Part shown: piece after piece, positions 38,796 to 49,159 of the stretch
How positions within the stretch are numbered: position 1 is the stretch's first letter
How the letters are laid out: every line of letters begins with the position of its first letter
Assembly: GCF_014931215.1 (NCBI RefSeq)
Contig: NZ_CP063089.1
Location: forward strand, 1,302,001-1,366,000
Source: Campylobacter sp. 2014D-0216
Lineage (GTDB): Bacteria; Campylobacterota; Campylobacteria; Campylobacterales; Campylobacteraceae
Direction: 5' to 3'
DNA length: 64,000 nucleotides
Position numbers and translations under genes: made by a program
The notes under the pieces: model-generated
What the model saw: only the letters and a program-made list of their open reading frames with translations
Told to the model about the DNA's origin: nothing
The model's database searches: none

Positions 38796-39509
38796 ATGAA
38801 AAAATCTTTAGCTCTTTTAACTCTCGCTAGTTCATTATTTGCTGCGAGTAATGAAGAAATTATTAATTTTTTCAAAAAAAATCCCAACCTATCTAACGCT
38901 AACATTAGTGTGTCTAGCAGAGAAAAAGTTCCTGAAACTGATTTTGAAGCAGTTACAGTTAATTTTGAAATCAGTGGAAAAAGCTTTCAAGAAATTGTTT
39001 TCACTCAAGCAAACATCATTACAACTGAAGTGATTGATGTAAAAAATGGTCAATTTTATTCTCAAGTTTATCAAGCAAAACTCATGGAAAAACAACAAGC
39101 TGAATTTTCAAAAAAAGCTTTAGTAGAACTTAAAAAAGAAAAAATGTTTGTATCTTTAGGTGATAAAAACAAACCTTTGCTTTATGTATTTAGTGACCCT
39201 GAATGCCCTTACTGTAGAATGCATTTAGATAAAATCGAAGAAGTATTAAAAACTCACCAAGTAAAATTTATCCTTACTCCAATCCATGATACAAGTGCAT
39301 TTGAAAAATCTGCATTAATTTACAAAGAAAGTAAAAGTGCAAAAAATGATGCACAAAAAATTGCTATCATGAAAAAATACTATGATAAAAATTTAAAAGA
39401 CTATAAAAAACCAAGCGAGTCAGAGGTTCAGGCTGTAAGAGATACTTTTGCAAAATACTCTAAACTTGGCCTTCGTGCTGTACCAACCATCATCGATGCT
39501 CAAAAATAG
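38796..39509 (+). CDS. Periplasmic DsbC/DsbG-like thiol-disulfide protein
   Basis: 237 aa. Signal peptide (MKKSLALLTLASSLFAAS), an N-terminal dimerisation-type region to about residue 125, then a thioredoxin-fold domain with active site CPYC in FSDPECPYCRMH and cis-Pro in LRAVPTII. Likely isomerase or oxidoreductase for periplasmic disulfides. In C. jejuni the same gene (Cj1380) follows selB. The stop overlaps the next gene by 14 nt. Confidence 0.9.
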   Translation: MKKSLALLTLASSLFAASNEEIINFFKKNPNLSNANISVSSREKVPETDFEAVTVNFEISGKSFQEIVFTQANIITTEVIDVKNGQFYSQVYQAKLMEKQQAEFSKKALVELKKEKMFVSLGDKNKPLLYVFSDPECPYCRMHLDKIEEVLKTHQVKFILTPIHDTSAFEKSALIYKESKSAKNDAQKIAIMKKYYDKNLKDYKKPSESEVQAVRDTFAKYSKLGLRAVPTIIDAQK

Positions 39510-40023
39510 TTTTTTCTTGCTTGTGTTTGCATTATTTTTTAATGCATGCACAGGCTCTATGCAATCTTTCGTTCAAACTAGCAATGAAGGTATTTTCTTG
39601 CAAGCAAGAAAAAATCAAAGTTTTTCTTTGCACATCAACAATCCTTCAAAATTAAACACAAAGCTAGAAACCAAACTCAAACAAAAGCTACAAAATTTAG
39701 GACTGGTTTTCAACAATAATCAAAGCGATTACCAAATTTACGTTAATATAGTGGATTTTAAAAAATTTTCCTATGCACAAAGACTACGCGCATCTAGTGC
39801 AAGATTTTTCTTTAACAGCTTTGATAAAATCGATGATGTATTTGAAATGGAAGTGGAAAATTACTATCTAATGCAAGTTAATTTGCAAATCATAAGCCCA
39901 AATTCAACCCAAAGTACTTCTCTTTTGGCAAGAACAGCATATCTTGGCAATATAAATAGAGCTAAAGAATCCTTAGAAGAAAAAATCATCAGCCAAATCG
40001 CAAGCTTTTTTTATCTGCAGTAA
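39496..40023 (+). CDS. Lipoprotein, TraT-like
   Basis: 175 aa. MLKNSFFLLVFALFFNAC is a lipoprotein signal with lipobox F-N-A-C (Cys18). After it, IFLQARKNQSFSLHINN and a YQIYVNIVDFKK segment line up by eye with the TraT surface-exclusion/serum-resistance lipoprotein family, though the TraT glycine-rich hairpin is missing. ATG 39496 lies in the DsbC-like gene; a longer frame from 39448 would hide the signal. Suggested place: outer membrane. The TraT link is tentative. Confidence 0.75.
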   Translation: MLKNSFFLLVFALFFNACTGSMQSFVQTSNEGIFLQARKNQSFSLHINNPSKLNTKLETKLKQKLQNLGLVFNNNQSDYQIYVNIVDFKKFSYAQRLRASSARFFFNSFDKIDDVFEMEVENYYLMQVNLQIISPNSTQSTSLLARTAYLGNINRAKESLEEKIISQIASFFYLQ

Positions 40024-40046
40024 CGCCTTGATTGGGTTAACATCGC

Positions 40047-40712
40047 TTAAAGTATTTTACTACTTGTTTTAGATAAAAATCTTTTAAGTGCCATTTTTTC
40101 TTTGGTTTCTATTTTATAATAAATCAGCTTTAAATATGCAATAATTTCTTTTTGAGAAAGCCCTCTACTTTTAGCATAATCTAACAATATATATTGGGGA
40201 ATAAAAATTTTACTATTTGCAAACTGCTTCATCATTTTTTTATAGATTGAAAAGTTTCTTACGCATGCAAAGCGTGCAAAAACAAAAGGCAAATTGGTTT
40301 TTTCATACCACAACTGACATAAGTCAATGTAGTCATTTGGGTTTTGTAAGTAAAGTTTTAAAGCTTTATCACCGATGATAACCTCCCCTTTTTGCTTTAA
40401 AACTTTTGCAAGAGCATTTGAAGTTGCAGAACTTGCATCTTCTTTGCTTTGAGAATTTTTTTTCACTAAAACGCTTTCCACCTTTTTGCTTGCGCAAATC
40501 CCCACATTTAAGGTTTTGTATTTTTTTCTACGACTTTCAATGCTTGATATAATCGCCGCATCAATACGCCTAAAATACAAATGGCGATTTAGCTTACTAG
40601 GAACCCCTTTTTTATACTCTGTAGTTTTCTTAACATAGCTAGGAAAAGCAGTTTTTTTAAGATAGATATGTAAAGGGAGTAAATTAAGAAAATCTATCTT
40701 TCCAAAAACCAT
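40047..40712 (-). CDS. mqnA: Chorismate dehydratase MqnA (futalosine pathway)
   Basis: 221 aa. MqnA removes water from chorismate to start menaquinone synthesis by the futalosine route used by campylobacters. FGKIDFLNLLPLHIYL at the N terminus and the periplasmic-binding-protein-like fold fit the family; RIDAAIISSIES and LWYEKTNLPFVFARFA are further conserved parts. I chose ATG 40712 behind AAAGGTGTAT, ten residues inside the longest frame. As in C. jejuni (Cj1285), it lies close to the malic enzyme gene. Confidence 0.8.
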   Translation of the reverse strand: MVFGKIDFLNLLPLHIYLKKTAFPSYVKKTTEYKKGVPSKLNRHLYFRRIDAAIISSIESRRKKYKTLNVGICASKKVESVLVKKNSQSKEDASSATSNALAKVLKQKGEVIIGDKALKLYLQNPNDYIDLCQLWYEKTNLPFVFARFACVRNFSIYKKMMKQFANSKIFIPQYILLDYAKSRGLSQKEIIAYLKLIYYKIETKEKMALKRFLSKTSSKIL

Positions 40713-40910
40713 ATACACCTTTCTATGATTAAGTATTATCATACTATAAAAAAATATCTTAAATATAAATTAATTTAATTAAAAACATTATCAATATTAA
40801 AATTTATATCAAAATTTAACATTTATTTTTAAAATAAAGAAGATATTTTTACCCTAAAAAGAAAATATACCAAAACTAAAAAAAGATTTTTTGGGAATTT
40901 AAAAAAGAAG

Positions 40911-40951
40911 ATTAAGTTTTATTCAAAAAATAATTTTAAATAAAACTTAAT
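40911..40951 (-). terminator. Stem-loop after the malic enzyme gene
   Basis: Perfect 13-bp arms (ATTAAGTTTTATT / AATAAAACTTAAT) around a 15-nt loop, 10 nt past the malic enzyme stop on the minus strand. The remaining part of the 248-nt gap up to mqnA (40713-40910) is very AT-rich and must hold the mqnA promoter, but no single -10 stands out. Confidence 0.6.
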
Positions 40952-40960
40952 ATTGAAAAA

Positions 40961-42196
40961 TTATTGTAAACTTGCTAGGTATTTTTGATAATCAAACTCT
41001 TTAATCAATGCCACACCATCTTCTACCGCAGCCTTAGCAACTGCAGCACTCACAAGAGCTTTTACTCTCACGTCAAATGGTTTTGGTATCACATAGTCTC
41101 TTCCAAAGCTAAGTTCTTCCACCCCGTAAGCTTGCTTAACCTCATCAGTTACTTCAAGTTTAGCTAAATCAGCCAAAGCTTTAGCTGCTGCTATTTTCAT
41201 ATTTTCAGTAATTTTGGTTGCTTTAACGTCCAAAGCACCTCTAAAAATAAAAGGAAATCCTAAAACATTATTAATTTGATTAGGATAATCACTTCTTCCT
41301 GTACCCACTATAGCATCATCTCTAACCCTTTTTACATCTTCTGGCATTACTTCAGGCACAGGATTAGCCAAAGCAAAAATAACAGGATCTTTAGCCATGC
41401 TTAAAATCATTTCATCATCTAAAATTTTAGGAGCGCTTAAACCTAAAAATACATCAGCGCCTTTTAAAGCTTCTCTTAAAGTATTGTCTTTGGTATCGCT
41501 TACAAATTCTAATTTATATTGATTTAAATCATTTCTTTGGGTATTGATCACACCTTTACTATCCACTAAAATGATGTTTTTTACACCTAAACTTCTATAC
41601 ATTCTAGCACTTGCAATACCCGCTGCGCCAGCACCACTTACAACCACTTTAATATCTTCAAATTTCTTACCGCTAATTTCCATAGCATTCATCAATCCTG
41701 CAGTAGAAATGATCGCGGTGCCATGTTGATCATCATGCATTACAGGAATTCCAAGATCTTGTAGAGCAGCTTCAATTTCAAAGCATTTTGGTGCTGAAAT
41801 ATCTTCTAAGTTAATCCCTCCAAATGTAGGTGCTACAGCTTTACAAAAAGTAACAATTTCATCCACACTATGCGCATTAATCTCTAAGTCATAAGCATTC
41901 ACATTCGCAAATTTTTTAAACAAACACGCTTTACCCTCCATAACAGGCTTACTTGCACTAGCTCCTATATTACCAAGCCCCAAAACCGCACTTCCATCAC
42001 TTATAATAGCAACTAAATTAGCTTTATTGGTGTATTTGTATGCTAAAGTCTCATCTTTTGCTATTTCAATACAAGGCTCAGCAACACCCGGAGAATACGC
42101 CAAAGATAAGTCATGGGCGCTATCCATAGGTTTTCTAGTGACAATATCTACTTTGCCGCCCAAGTGGTATTCTAAAGCCTCTTCTTTTAAATTCAT
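40961..42196 (-). CDS. Malic enzyme (NAD(P)-dependent)
   Basis: 411 aa. Decarboxylates malate to pyruvate and CO2. [39 protein letters not shown] and [15 protein letters not shown] (NAD(P) loop) are the bacterial malic enzyme motifs. It lacks the C-terminal phosphotransacetylase domain of MaeB, so it is the short form. It shares one base with gltX (TAATG), both on the minus strand. Confidence 0.93.
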   Translation of the reverse strand: MNLKEEALEYHLGGKVDIVTRKPMDSAHDLSLAYSPGVAEPCIEIAKDETLAYKYTNKANLVAIISDGSAVLGLGNIGASASKPVMEGKACLFKKFANVNAYDLEINAHSVDEIVTFCKAVAPTFGGINLEDISAPKCFEIEAALQDLGIPVMHDDQHGTAIISTAGLMNAMEISGKKFEDIKVVVSGAGAAGIASARMYRSLGVKNIILVDSKGVINTQRNDLNQYKLEFVSDTKDNTLREALKGADVFLGLSAPKILDDEMILSMAKDPVIFALANPVPEVMPEDVKRVRDDAIVGTGRSDYPNQINNVLGFPFIFRGALDVKATKITENMKIAAAKALADLAKLEVTDEVKQAYGVEELSFGRDYVIPKPFDVRVKALVSAAVAKAAVEDGVALIKEFDYQKYLASLQ

Positions 42197-43587
42197 TATT
42201 TCTCCTTCATGTATTTGAGTAAATTCTCTATCCTAAGCTTAGCTTTTTGCACTCCTAAAAATTCTAATACTTCAAATATACTAGGGCTCACCGAGCTGCC
42301 CGTAAGTGCAATACGTATAGCTTGAGCTAGATCTTTTAACTTCAAGTTATTTTCTTCTAAGAATTGATTAGTTAATTCTTCAAATTCACAAGCTTTTTTT
42401 TGTGTATTTAAAACCATAGCGTATTTTTCCAAATAAGCTAAATTCGTTGTATTAAGAAATTTATCCACAGCCTTTTGATCATATTCTTTTGGGTCATTTA
42501 GTAACACTTTAGCACTTTGAATGATATCATGTAGGGTTTTTGCTCTCTCTCTTAATAGATCTAATAAAAACGGTGCTTTATCAAACTGACTCAAATCAAA
42601 ACCAAGATCTTTTAGCTGCCTATTAATTTCTTCAAATGGTAAAGTTTTAATATAGTGAGCATTGAGCCATTCTAATTTTTTAAAGTTATAGCAAGATGCG
42701 CTTTTGTTGATATGATTTGGATCAAAAAGTTCTTGCATAGTTTCTAAAGAAAAAATTTCATCATCTCCATGGCTCCAACCAAGACGCACTAAAAAATTAA
42801 GCAAAGCCTGAGGTAAAATTCCCATATTTTTGTATTCCATTACATCGGTCGCACCATGACGCTTAGAAAGTTTTTTACCATCTTCTCCATGGATCATGGC
42901 CACATGATAAAATTGAGGAATTTTAAAACCTAATGCTTCATAAAGCACAATTTGCTTTGGTGTATTTGACAAATGATCATCTCCCCTTATAACATCACTC
43001 ACACCCATTAACGCATCATCAATTACAACAGTTAAATTATAAATTGGACTACCATCACTTCTCGCGATTACAAAATCATCTAAAATATCTTCAGCCTTAA
43101 AACTTACCTCGCCTTTAATACCATCTATAAATTTAATTTCTCCACTTTGTGGCGCTTTAATACGCACCACCGGTTCAATGCCACTTGGTGGAGTGCCTTT
43201 AAAATCCCTATATCTTCCATCATATCTTGGGCGTTCTTTAGCTGCTTCTTGCTTAGCTCTTAATTCATCAAGCTCTTCTTTACTCATATAACAATAATAT
43301 GCCTTACCCTCATCTAGTAGTTTTTGAATATATTGTTTATAAATATCAAATCTTTGAGATTGATACTCGATTATCCCATCATGATTTAGCCCACACCACT
43401 CAAATGCTTCTATAATTGCTTGTGTTGCTTCTTGTGAATTTCTTTTTAAATCCGTATCTTCAATACGCAATAAAAACTTACCCTTATTCTTTCTTGCATA
43501 AAGATAGTTATATAAAGCTGTTCTAAGTCCACCTATATGTAAATATCCTGTTGGAGAAGGAGCAAAACGTGTTGTGATTTCTTGCAT
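42196..43587 (-). CDS. gltX: Glutamyl-tRNA synthetase
   Basis: 463 aa, class I synthetase. HIGH region [18 protein letters not shown] and KMSKS region [15 protein letters not shown] are intact. Campylobacters and Helicobacter carry two GluRS copies; by synteny with C. jejuni (Cj1288) this is GltX2. In H. pylori the second copy charges tRNA-Gln with Glu for later amidation by GatCAB. Which tRNA this one prefers cannot be read from sequence alone. Confidence 0.93.
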   Translation of the reverse strand: MQEITTRFAPSPTGYLHIGGLRTALYNYLYARKNKGKFLLRIEDTDLKRNSQEATQAIIEAFEWCGLNHDGIIEYQSQRFDIYKQYIQKLLDEGKAYYCYMSKEELDELRAKQEAAKERPRYDGRYRDFKGTPPSGIEPVVRIKAPQSGEIKFIDGIKGEVSFKAEDILDDFVIARSDGSPIYNLTVVIDDALMGVSDVIRGDDHLSNTPKQIVLYEALGFKIPQFYHVAMIHGEDGKKLSKRHGATDVMEYKNMGILPQALLNFLVRLGWSHGDDEIFSLETMQELFDPNHINKSASCYNFKKLEWLNAHYIKTLPFEEINRQLKDLGFDLSQFDKAPFLLDLLRERAKTLHDIIQSAKVLLNDPKEYDQKAVDKFLNTTNLAYLEKYAMVLNTQKKACEFEELTNQFLEENNLKLKDLAQAIRIALTGSSVSPSIFEVLEFLGVQKAKLRIENLLKYMKEK

Positions 43588-43615
43588 GTTTTTACCTTTT
43601 TTAAATTTTTATTGT

Positions 43616-43621
43616 TATAAT
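43616..43621 (+). promoter_or_regulatory. -10 box of the SurA-like chaperone gene
   Basis: TTGTTATAAT, 31 nt before ATG 43652, in the gap divergent from gltX. Confidence 0.55.
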
Positions 43622-43651
43622 GCTATATTTACACTTAAATAAAGGTTTTAT

Positions 43652-44479
43652 ATGAAAAAATTTTTATTATCTTGCTGTTTTACAGCAAATATCCTATACG
43701 CACAAACCCTAGGTGGTGTAGCAATGGTAGTAGAAAATCAACCCATTACTCTATATGATATTAAACAAACAATGAAACAGCTACAAACTAATGATAAGCA
43801 AAAAGCTATTGCTTTTTTAGTAGATGATAAAATCCAGCAAAGCGAAGCACAAAAACTAGGGATCAATGTCAGCACTTTTGAGCTCAATGAAAAACTAGCC
43901 CAAATTGCTAAAGGCAATAAAACCGATATTAACGGCTTGCAAGCAAAAATAGAAAAAGATGGTCTTAATTTTGATGTTTTTAAAAATCAAGTAAGAAAAG
44001 ACATTGAAAGAGAAAAGCTATATAGAAGTATCATGCAAAATGCAAAAATCAATATCGATGATGAGGCGATTAAGCATTTTTACGAAAACAACCTTGATAA
44101 ATTTAGCACTTTTTCCAACATCGACCTAGTAGTTTACAACTCTACCAATCCTGAACTTTTGCAACAACTTGCGCAAAATCCTATGTATAAAAATGCCCAA
44201 ATCAAATCAAAAGCCATTAGCTTAAACGCAGCTAACATAGATCCAAGATTACTCGCATTATTAAACAACACCAAAATAGGAGAATTTACACCAGTATTAA
44301 ACGGAGAAAATGCTTATATTGTATACTTTATAAAAGAAAAATATGGAAAAAATCCTATTGATTTTGATTTGATCAAAGATCAAGTAAGCAACGCATATAT
44401 TCTTAGCCAAAAAGAACAAGCTTTAAAAAATCATCTAGATAAAATAAGAGCAAATGCTCACATAGAAGAATTAAGATAG
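43652..44479 (+). CDS. SurA-like periplasmic chaperone / PpiC-type isomerase
   Basis: 275 aa. Signal peptide (MKKFLLSCCFTANILYAQ), a SurA_N-like helical domain (about 20-145) with NQPITLYDI, then a parvulin-like domain (about 150-245) and a helix that packs back. Counterpart of C. jejuni Cj1289, shown to be SurA-like. Likely helps outer-membrane protein folding. Isomerase activity may be weak, since the parvulin core is short. It is convergent with accC. Confidence 0.88.
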   Translation: MKKFLLSCCFTANILYAQTLGGVAMVVENQPITLYDIKQTMKQLQTNDKQKAIAFLVDDKIQQSEAQKLGINVSTFELNEKLAQIAKGNKTDINGLQAKIEKDGLNFDVFKNQVRKDIEREKLYRSIMQNAKINIDDEAIKHFYENNLDKFSTFSNIDLVVYNSTNPELLQQLAQNPMYKNAQIKSKAISLNAANIDPRLLALLNNTKIGEFTPVLNGENAYIVYFIKEKYGKNPIDFDLIKDQVSNAYILSQKEQALKNHLDKIRANAHIEELR

Positions 44480-44496
44480 GTTAAAACCTATCTTAA
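44471..44496. terminator. Bidirectional hairpin between the chaperone gene and accC
   Basis: TTAAGATAGGTT / AACCTATCTTAA, 12-bp perfect arms separated by two bases (10 bp with a TTAAAA loop if strained). It includes the chaperone stop (44477-44479) and ends 2 nt before the accC stop. Confidence 0.65.
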
Positions 44497-44497
44497 A

Positions 44498-45829
44498 TTA
44501 ATGTCTTGAAAGATAATTTGTATCATAATTATTGTTAATAAAATCCGCATTATCCATCATAGCTAAGTGAAAATCTTTTGTTGTTTTAATTCCACCTACG
44601 ATAAGTTCGTGTAATGCTATTTTCATTTTTGCGATCGCAGTGTTTCTATCTTCGCCCCAAACTACTAGCTTACCAATCATTGAATCATAATAAGGAGGCA
44701 CACTATAATCTTGATAGCAGTGGCTTTCCATTCTTACATTGCGACCTGCAGGGGCTACGTATTTTGTGATTTTGCCTGGGCATGGTAAAAAGGTTTTAGA
44801 ATCTTCAGCAGTGATTCTACACTCTATAGAATGACCCTTAAGTTTGATTTCTTCTTGTTTTGGTAAAGGATATCCTTCAGCTACTTTAATCATTAGCTCA
44901 ATAATATCCACACCACTTACCATTTCACTCACACAATGCTCAACCTGCAAACGTGTATTCATCTCGATAAAATAAAAATCTAAATTTTTATCTACTAAAA
45001 ATTCAAAAGTTCCCGCACCTTCATAATCAATCGCTTTAGCAGCTTTAACTGCTGTTTCATGAAGTCTTGCTCTTGTTTTTTCATCAAGTAAAATTGCAGG
45101 AGATTCTTCTATAAGTTTTTGGTGGCGTCTTTGCATCGAACAATCTCTCTCACCCAAATGAATCACATTACCAAAGCTATCTCCTATGATTTGCACTTCG
45201 ATATGACGTGGGTTTTGAATATATTTTTCCATATACATAGTGCCATCACCAAAAGCACTCATGGCTTCGCTTTCTGCTGACCAATACGCTTTTTCTAAGT
45301 CTTTTTCATCTTCAACTACACGCATACCGCGGCCACCACCACCTGCTGCTGCTTTTAAGATCACAGGATAACCTATCTCTTTAGCAAGTTTTTTTGCTGC
45401 TTCTACCCCACCTAAAGCCCCATCACTTCCTGGGATCACAGGCACACCTGCTCTTTGCATTACTTGCTTTGCTTTACTTTTATCACTCATTAGTGCCATA
45501 GCAGCCACTGAAGGTCCTATGAATTTGATATTATGTTTTGCACAAATTTCAACAAAATTTTGATTTTCACTTAAAAATCCATATCCTGGAAAAATCGCAT
45601 CTGCTTCACTAATCTCTGCTGCACTAATGATAGCAGGGATATTTAAGTAGCTTTCTGAACTTCTAGCATTTCCTATGCAAATACTCGCATCAGCATATTT
45701 TAAATACAAAGCGTCTTTGTCTGCAGTAGAATACACACAAATTGCTTTCTTACCCATTTCTTTTACGGTTCTTAAAGCTCTTAAAGCAATTTCTCCACGA
45801 TTTGCTATTAAAACTTTTTTAATTTCCAT
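44498..45829 (-). CDS. accC: Acetyl-CoA carboxylase, biotin carboxylase subunit
   Basis: 443 aa ATP-grasp enzyme that carboxylates biotin on AccB, the first step of fatty-acid synthesis. IKKVLIANRGEIALR is the N terminus, KAAAGGGGRGMR the ATP-grasp glycine loop and EMNTRLQVEH the catalytic site. ATG 45829 (MEIKKVL) is one base after the accB stop; a longer frame to 45865 would lie inside accB. Confidence 0.96.
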   Translation of the reverse strand: MEIKKVLIANRGEIALRALRTVKEMGKKAICVYSTADKDALYLKYADASICIGNARSSESYLNIPAIISAAEISEADAIFPGYGFLSENQNFVEICAKHNIKFIGPSVAAMALMSDKSKAKQVMQRAGVPVIPGSDGALGGVEAAKKLAKEIGYPVILKAAAGGGGRGMRVVEDEKDLEKAYWSAESEAMSAFGDGTMYMEKYIQNPRHIEVQIIGDSFGNVIHLGERDCSMQRRHQKLIEESPAILLDEKTRARLHETAVKAAKAIDYEGAGTFEFLVDKNLDFYFIEMNTRLQVEHCVSEMVSGVDIIELMIKVAEGYPLPKQEEIKLKGHSIECRITAEDSKTFLPCPGKITKYVAPAGRNVRMESHCYQDYSVPPYYDSMIGKLVVWGEDRNTAIAKMKIALHELIVGGIKTTKDFHLAMMDNADFINNNYDTNYLSRH

Positions 45830-45830
45830 T

Positions 45831-46280
45831 TTATAATTTCTCCACCACAAATAAAGGCATACCAAATTCTACAGGTTGGCCGTCTGCTACTAAAACTTCT
45901 ACTATCCTACAATCATACTCTGCTTCGATTTCATTCATAATTTTCATTGCTTCAATGATTGCGATCGTGCTTCCTTTTTTAATAGTTTGGCCTACTTTAG
46001 CAAAAGGTGCCGCACCTGGGCTTGGAGCTTGATAAAAAGTACCTACCATAGGGCTGTTGATAGTTGGTTTATTGGAAGAATTTGAGTTTGATTTAGTTTC
46101 ATTTACTACATTTACATTGATTGGTTGTGGTGCTGGAGCAACAGGAGTTGGAGCTGGTAACTCACAACACATATCTCTTTCAAGTTCTATTTCAAATCCA
46201 TCTTGTTCTTTTATTTTTATCTTGCTTATATTTGCTTCTGCAAAAAGTTGCATTAGTTCTTTGATTTCTTCTTTTGTCAT
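45831..46280 (-). CDS. accB: Biotin carboxyl carrier protein
   Basis: 149 aa. An N-terminal helical region (to about 45), a Pro/Ala/Asn-Ser-rich linker (about 40-75) and a biotinyl domain with the biotin lysine in IEAMKIMNEIEAE. GTFYQAPSPGAAPF is the family's thumb region. First gene of accB-accC, with its promoter in the gap to dcd. Confidence 0.95.
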   Translation of the reverse strand: MTKEEIKELMQLFAEANISKIKIKEQDGFEIELERDMCCELPAPTPVAPAPQPINVNVVNETKSNSNSSNKPTINSPMVGTFYQAPSPGAAPFAKVGQTIKKGSTIAIIEAMKIMNEIEAEYDCRIVEVLVADGQPVEFGMPLFVVEKL

Positions 46281-46315
46281 ATACTCTCTCCTTAATTTAT
46301 AAGACTTAATTTATA

Positions 46316-46321
46316 ATTATA
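46316..46321 (-). promoter_or_regulatory. -10 box of accB
   Basis: TATAAT on the minus strand, 36 nt upstream of the accB ATG, in the 133-nt gap divergent from dcd. Confidence 0.45.
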
Positions 46322-46375
46322 TATAAAAATACTAAAAATAACTTCAATTATTTATTTTTTACTTTTATTTTAAGA

Positions 46376-46381
46376 TATAAT
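46376..46381 (+). promoter_or_regulatory. -10 box of dcd
   Basis: AAGATATAAT, 33 nt before ATG 46414. It may also serve pseB, since only 48 nt separate dcd from pseB. Confidence 0.55.
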
Positions 46382-46413
46382 TTAAAAATTCACTTTAATA
46401 ATAAAGGATAAAA

Positions 46414-46974
46414 ATGGGCTTAAAAGCAGATAATTGGATCAAAAAAATGGCATTAGAACACAATATGATCGAGCCATTTTGCGAAGCAAATATAGGCAAA
46501 GGCATAGTAAGTTATGGGCTTTCAAGCTATGGGTATGATATAAGAGTTGGGAGAGAATTTAAGATTTTTACTAATGTAAATTCCACAGTTGTGGATCCAA
46601 AAAATTTCGTAGAAGAGAATGTGGTAGATTTTGTAGGCGATGTATGTATAGTGCCTGCTAATTCTTTCGCACTCGCAAGAACAGTTGAATACTTTAAAAT
46701 GCCAAATGATGTTTTAGCTATTTGCCTTGGTAAAAGTACCTATGCAAGATGTGGGATTATAGTCAATGTAACCCCTTTTGAACCAGGTTTTGAAGGGCAT
46801 ATTACTATAGAAATTTCAAATACCACTCCATTGCCTGCTAAAATTTATGCTAATGAGGGTATAGCACAGGTTTTATTTTTACAAGGCGATGAACCTTGCG
46901 ATGTAACCTATGCAGATAAAAAAGGCAAATATCAAGCTCAAACAGGCATAACTTTACCAAGAATTTTAAAATAA
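46414..46974 (+). CDS. dcd: dCTP deaminase
   Basis: 186 aa. Converts dCTP to dUTP for thymidylate synthesis. [16 protein letters not shown], the substrate segment [24 protein letters not shown] (read in parts: KSTYARCG and EPGFEGH) and the end [12 protein letters not shown] are typical. It lies directly upstream of pseB as in C. jejuni. Confidence 0.95.
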   Translation: MGLKADNWIKKMALEHNMIEPFCEANIGKGIVSYGLSSYGYDIRVGREFKIFTNVNSTVVDPKNFVEENVVDFVGDVCIVPANSFALARTVEYFKMPNDVLAICLGKSTYARCGIIVNVTPFEPGFEGHITIEISNTTPLPAKIYANEGIAQVLFLQGDEPCDVTYADKKGKYQAQTGITLPRILK

Positions 46975-47013
46975 TTCAATTTTTAGACGATATAAAAAGT
47001 TATTGAATACTAG

Positions 47014-48027
<1,014 letters not shown>

Positions 48028-48028
48028 C

Positions 48029-49159
48029 ATGCTTACTTATTCTCATCAAAACATCGATGATCAAGACATACAAGTAGTTTGTGAAGCTTTAAAAGATGAT
48101 TTTTTAACCGGTGGAAAAAAGGTTGAAGAATTTGAACAAGCTCTTTGTGAATATGTAGGTGTAAAATATGCCTGTGTGCTAAATTCAGCCACTTCTGCTT
48201 TACACCTTGCGTATTTATCTTTAGATGTAAAAGACAAAATCGTTTTAACCACCCCAATAACCTTTGCTGCAACTGCAAATGCAGCTTTAATGGCAGGTGC
48301 TAGAGTAGAGTTTGTTGATGTAAAAAGCGATGGGAATATTGATGAGAAAAAACTTGCTGCAAGATTAAAACAAGATAGCTCTGATATAGGAGCAATTTGC
48401 GTGGTTGATTTTGCAGGAAATAGCGTAGAAATGGATGAAATCTTAACTCTAGCTAAACAATACCATATCCCACTCATTGATGATGCAAGCCATGCTTTAG
48501 GTGCTACTTATAAAGATCAAAAAGTAGGCTCTATGGCTGATTTAAGCATATTTTCCTTTCATCCAGTCAAGCCAATCACTACTTTTGAAGGCGGTGCAGT
48601 CGTTAGCAATGATGAGGAATTAATCTCAAAAATCAAGCTTTTAAGAAGTCATGGCATAGTCAAAAAAAGACTTTGGGATAGCGATATGCTTGAACTAGGC
48701 TATAATTATCGTTTAAGCGATGTAGCTTGTGCCTTGGGTATAAATCAACTTAAAAAGCTTGATAATATGCTAGAAAAAAGAGAAGTTATCACAAGTTTTT
48801 ACGATAAAGAATTTGAAAAAAATCCTTATTTTAGTACGATCAAAATCAAAGATTATAAAAAAAGCTCAAGACATTTATATCCTATTTTGCTTTATCCTGA
48901 GTTTTACTGTCAAAAAGAAATCATTTTTGAAAAATTATTAAATTTAGGCATAGGTGTGCAAGTGCATTACAAACCTACCTATGAGTTTAGTTACTATAAA
49001 AACTTATATGGAAAGTTGTTTTTAGAAAATGCAGATAATTTTTACAAAGCCCAACTTAGCATACCTGCCCATCAAGAAATGAGCTTAAAAGATGCGCAAT
49101 TTGTTAAAGATAGTTTGCTTAAGGTTTTAGAAGAAACTAAAAAGGGTTGTTGTGGATAA
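48029..49159 (+). CDS. pseC: PseC, 4-aminotransferase of the pseudaminic acid pathway
   Basis: 376 aa, PLP-dependent DegT-family aminotransferase acting on the PseB product. LIDDASHALGA holds the PLP-contact acid, and the aldimine lysine is in FSFHPVKPITTFEGG. It is similar in fold to PglE, which serves the other sugar. It starts one base after pseB and overlaps the next gene by 8 nt. Its end KGCCG is unusually Cys-rich. Confidence 0.95.
   Translation: MLTYSHQNIDDQDIQVVCEALKDDFLTGGKKVEEFEQALCEYVGVKYACVLNSATSALHLAYLSLDVKDKIVLTTPITFAATANAALMAGARVEFVDVKSDGNIDEKKLAARLKQDSSDIGAICVVDFAGNSVEMDEILTLAKQYHIPLIDDASHALGATYKDQKVGSMADLSIFSFHPVKPITTFEGGAVVSNDEELISKIKLLRSHGIVKKRLWDSDMLELGYNYRLSDVACALGINQLKKLDNMLEKREVITSFYDKEFEKNPYFSTIKIKDYKKSSRHLYPILLYPEFYCQKEIIFEKLLNLGIGVQVHYKPTYEFSYYKNLYGKLFLENADNFYKAQLSIPAHQEMSLKDAQFVKDSLLKVLEETKKGCCG

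Noticed and set aside
46986-46994. Sigma-28-like -10 (ACGATATA) before pseB
   Set aside because: The match to the flagellar -10 is short and no good -35 is present; pseB may simply be read from the dcd promoter.
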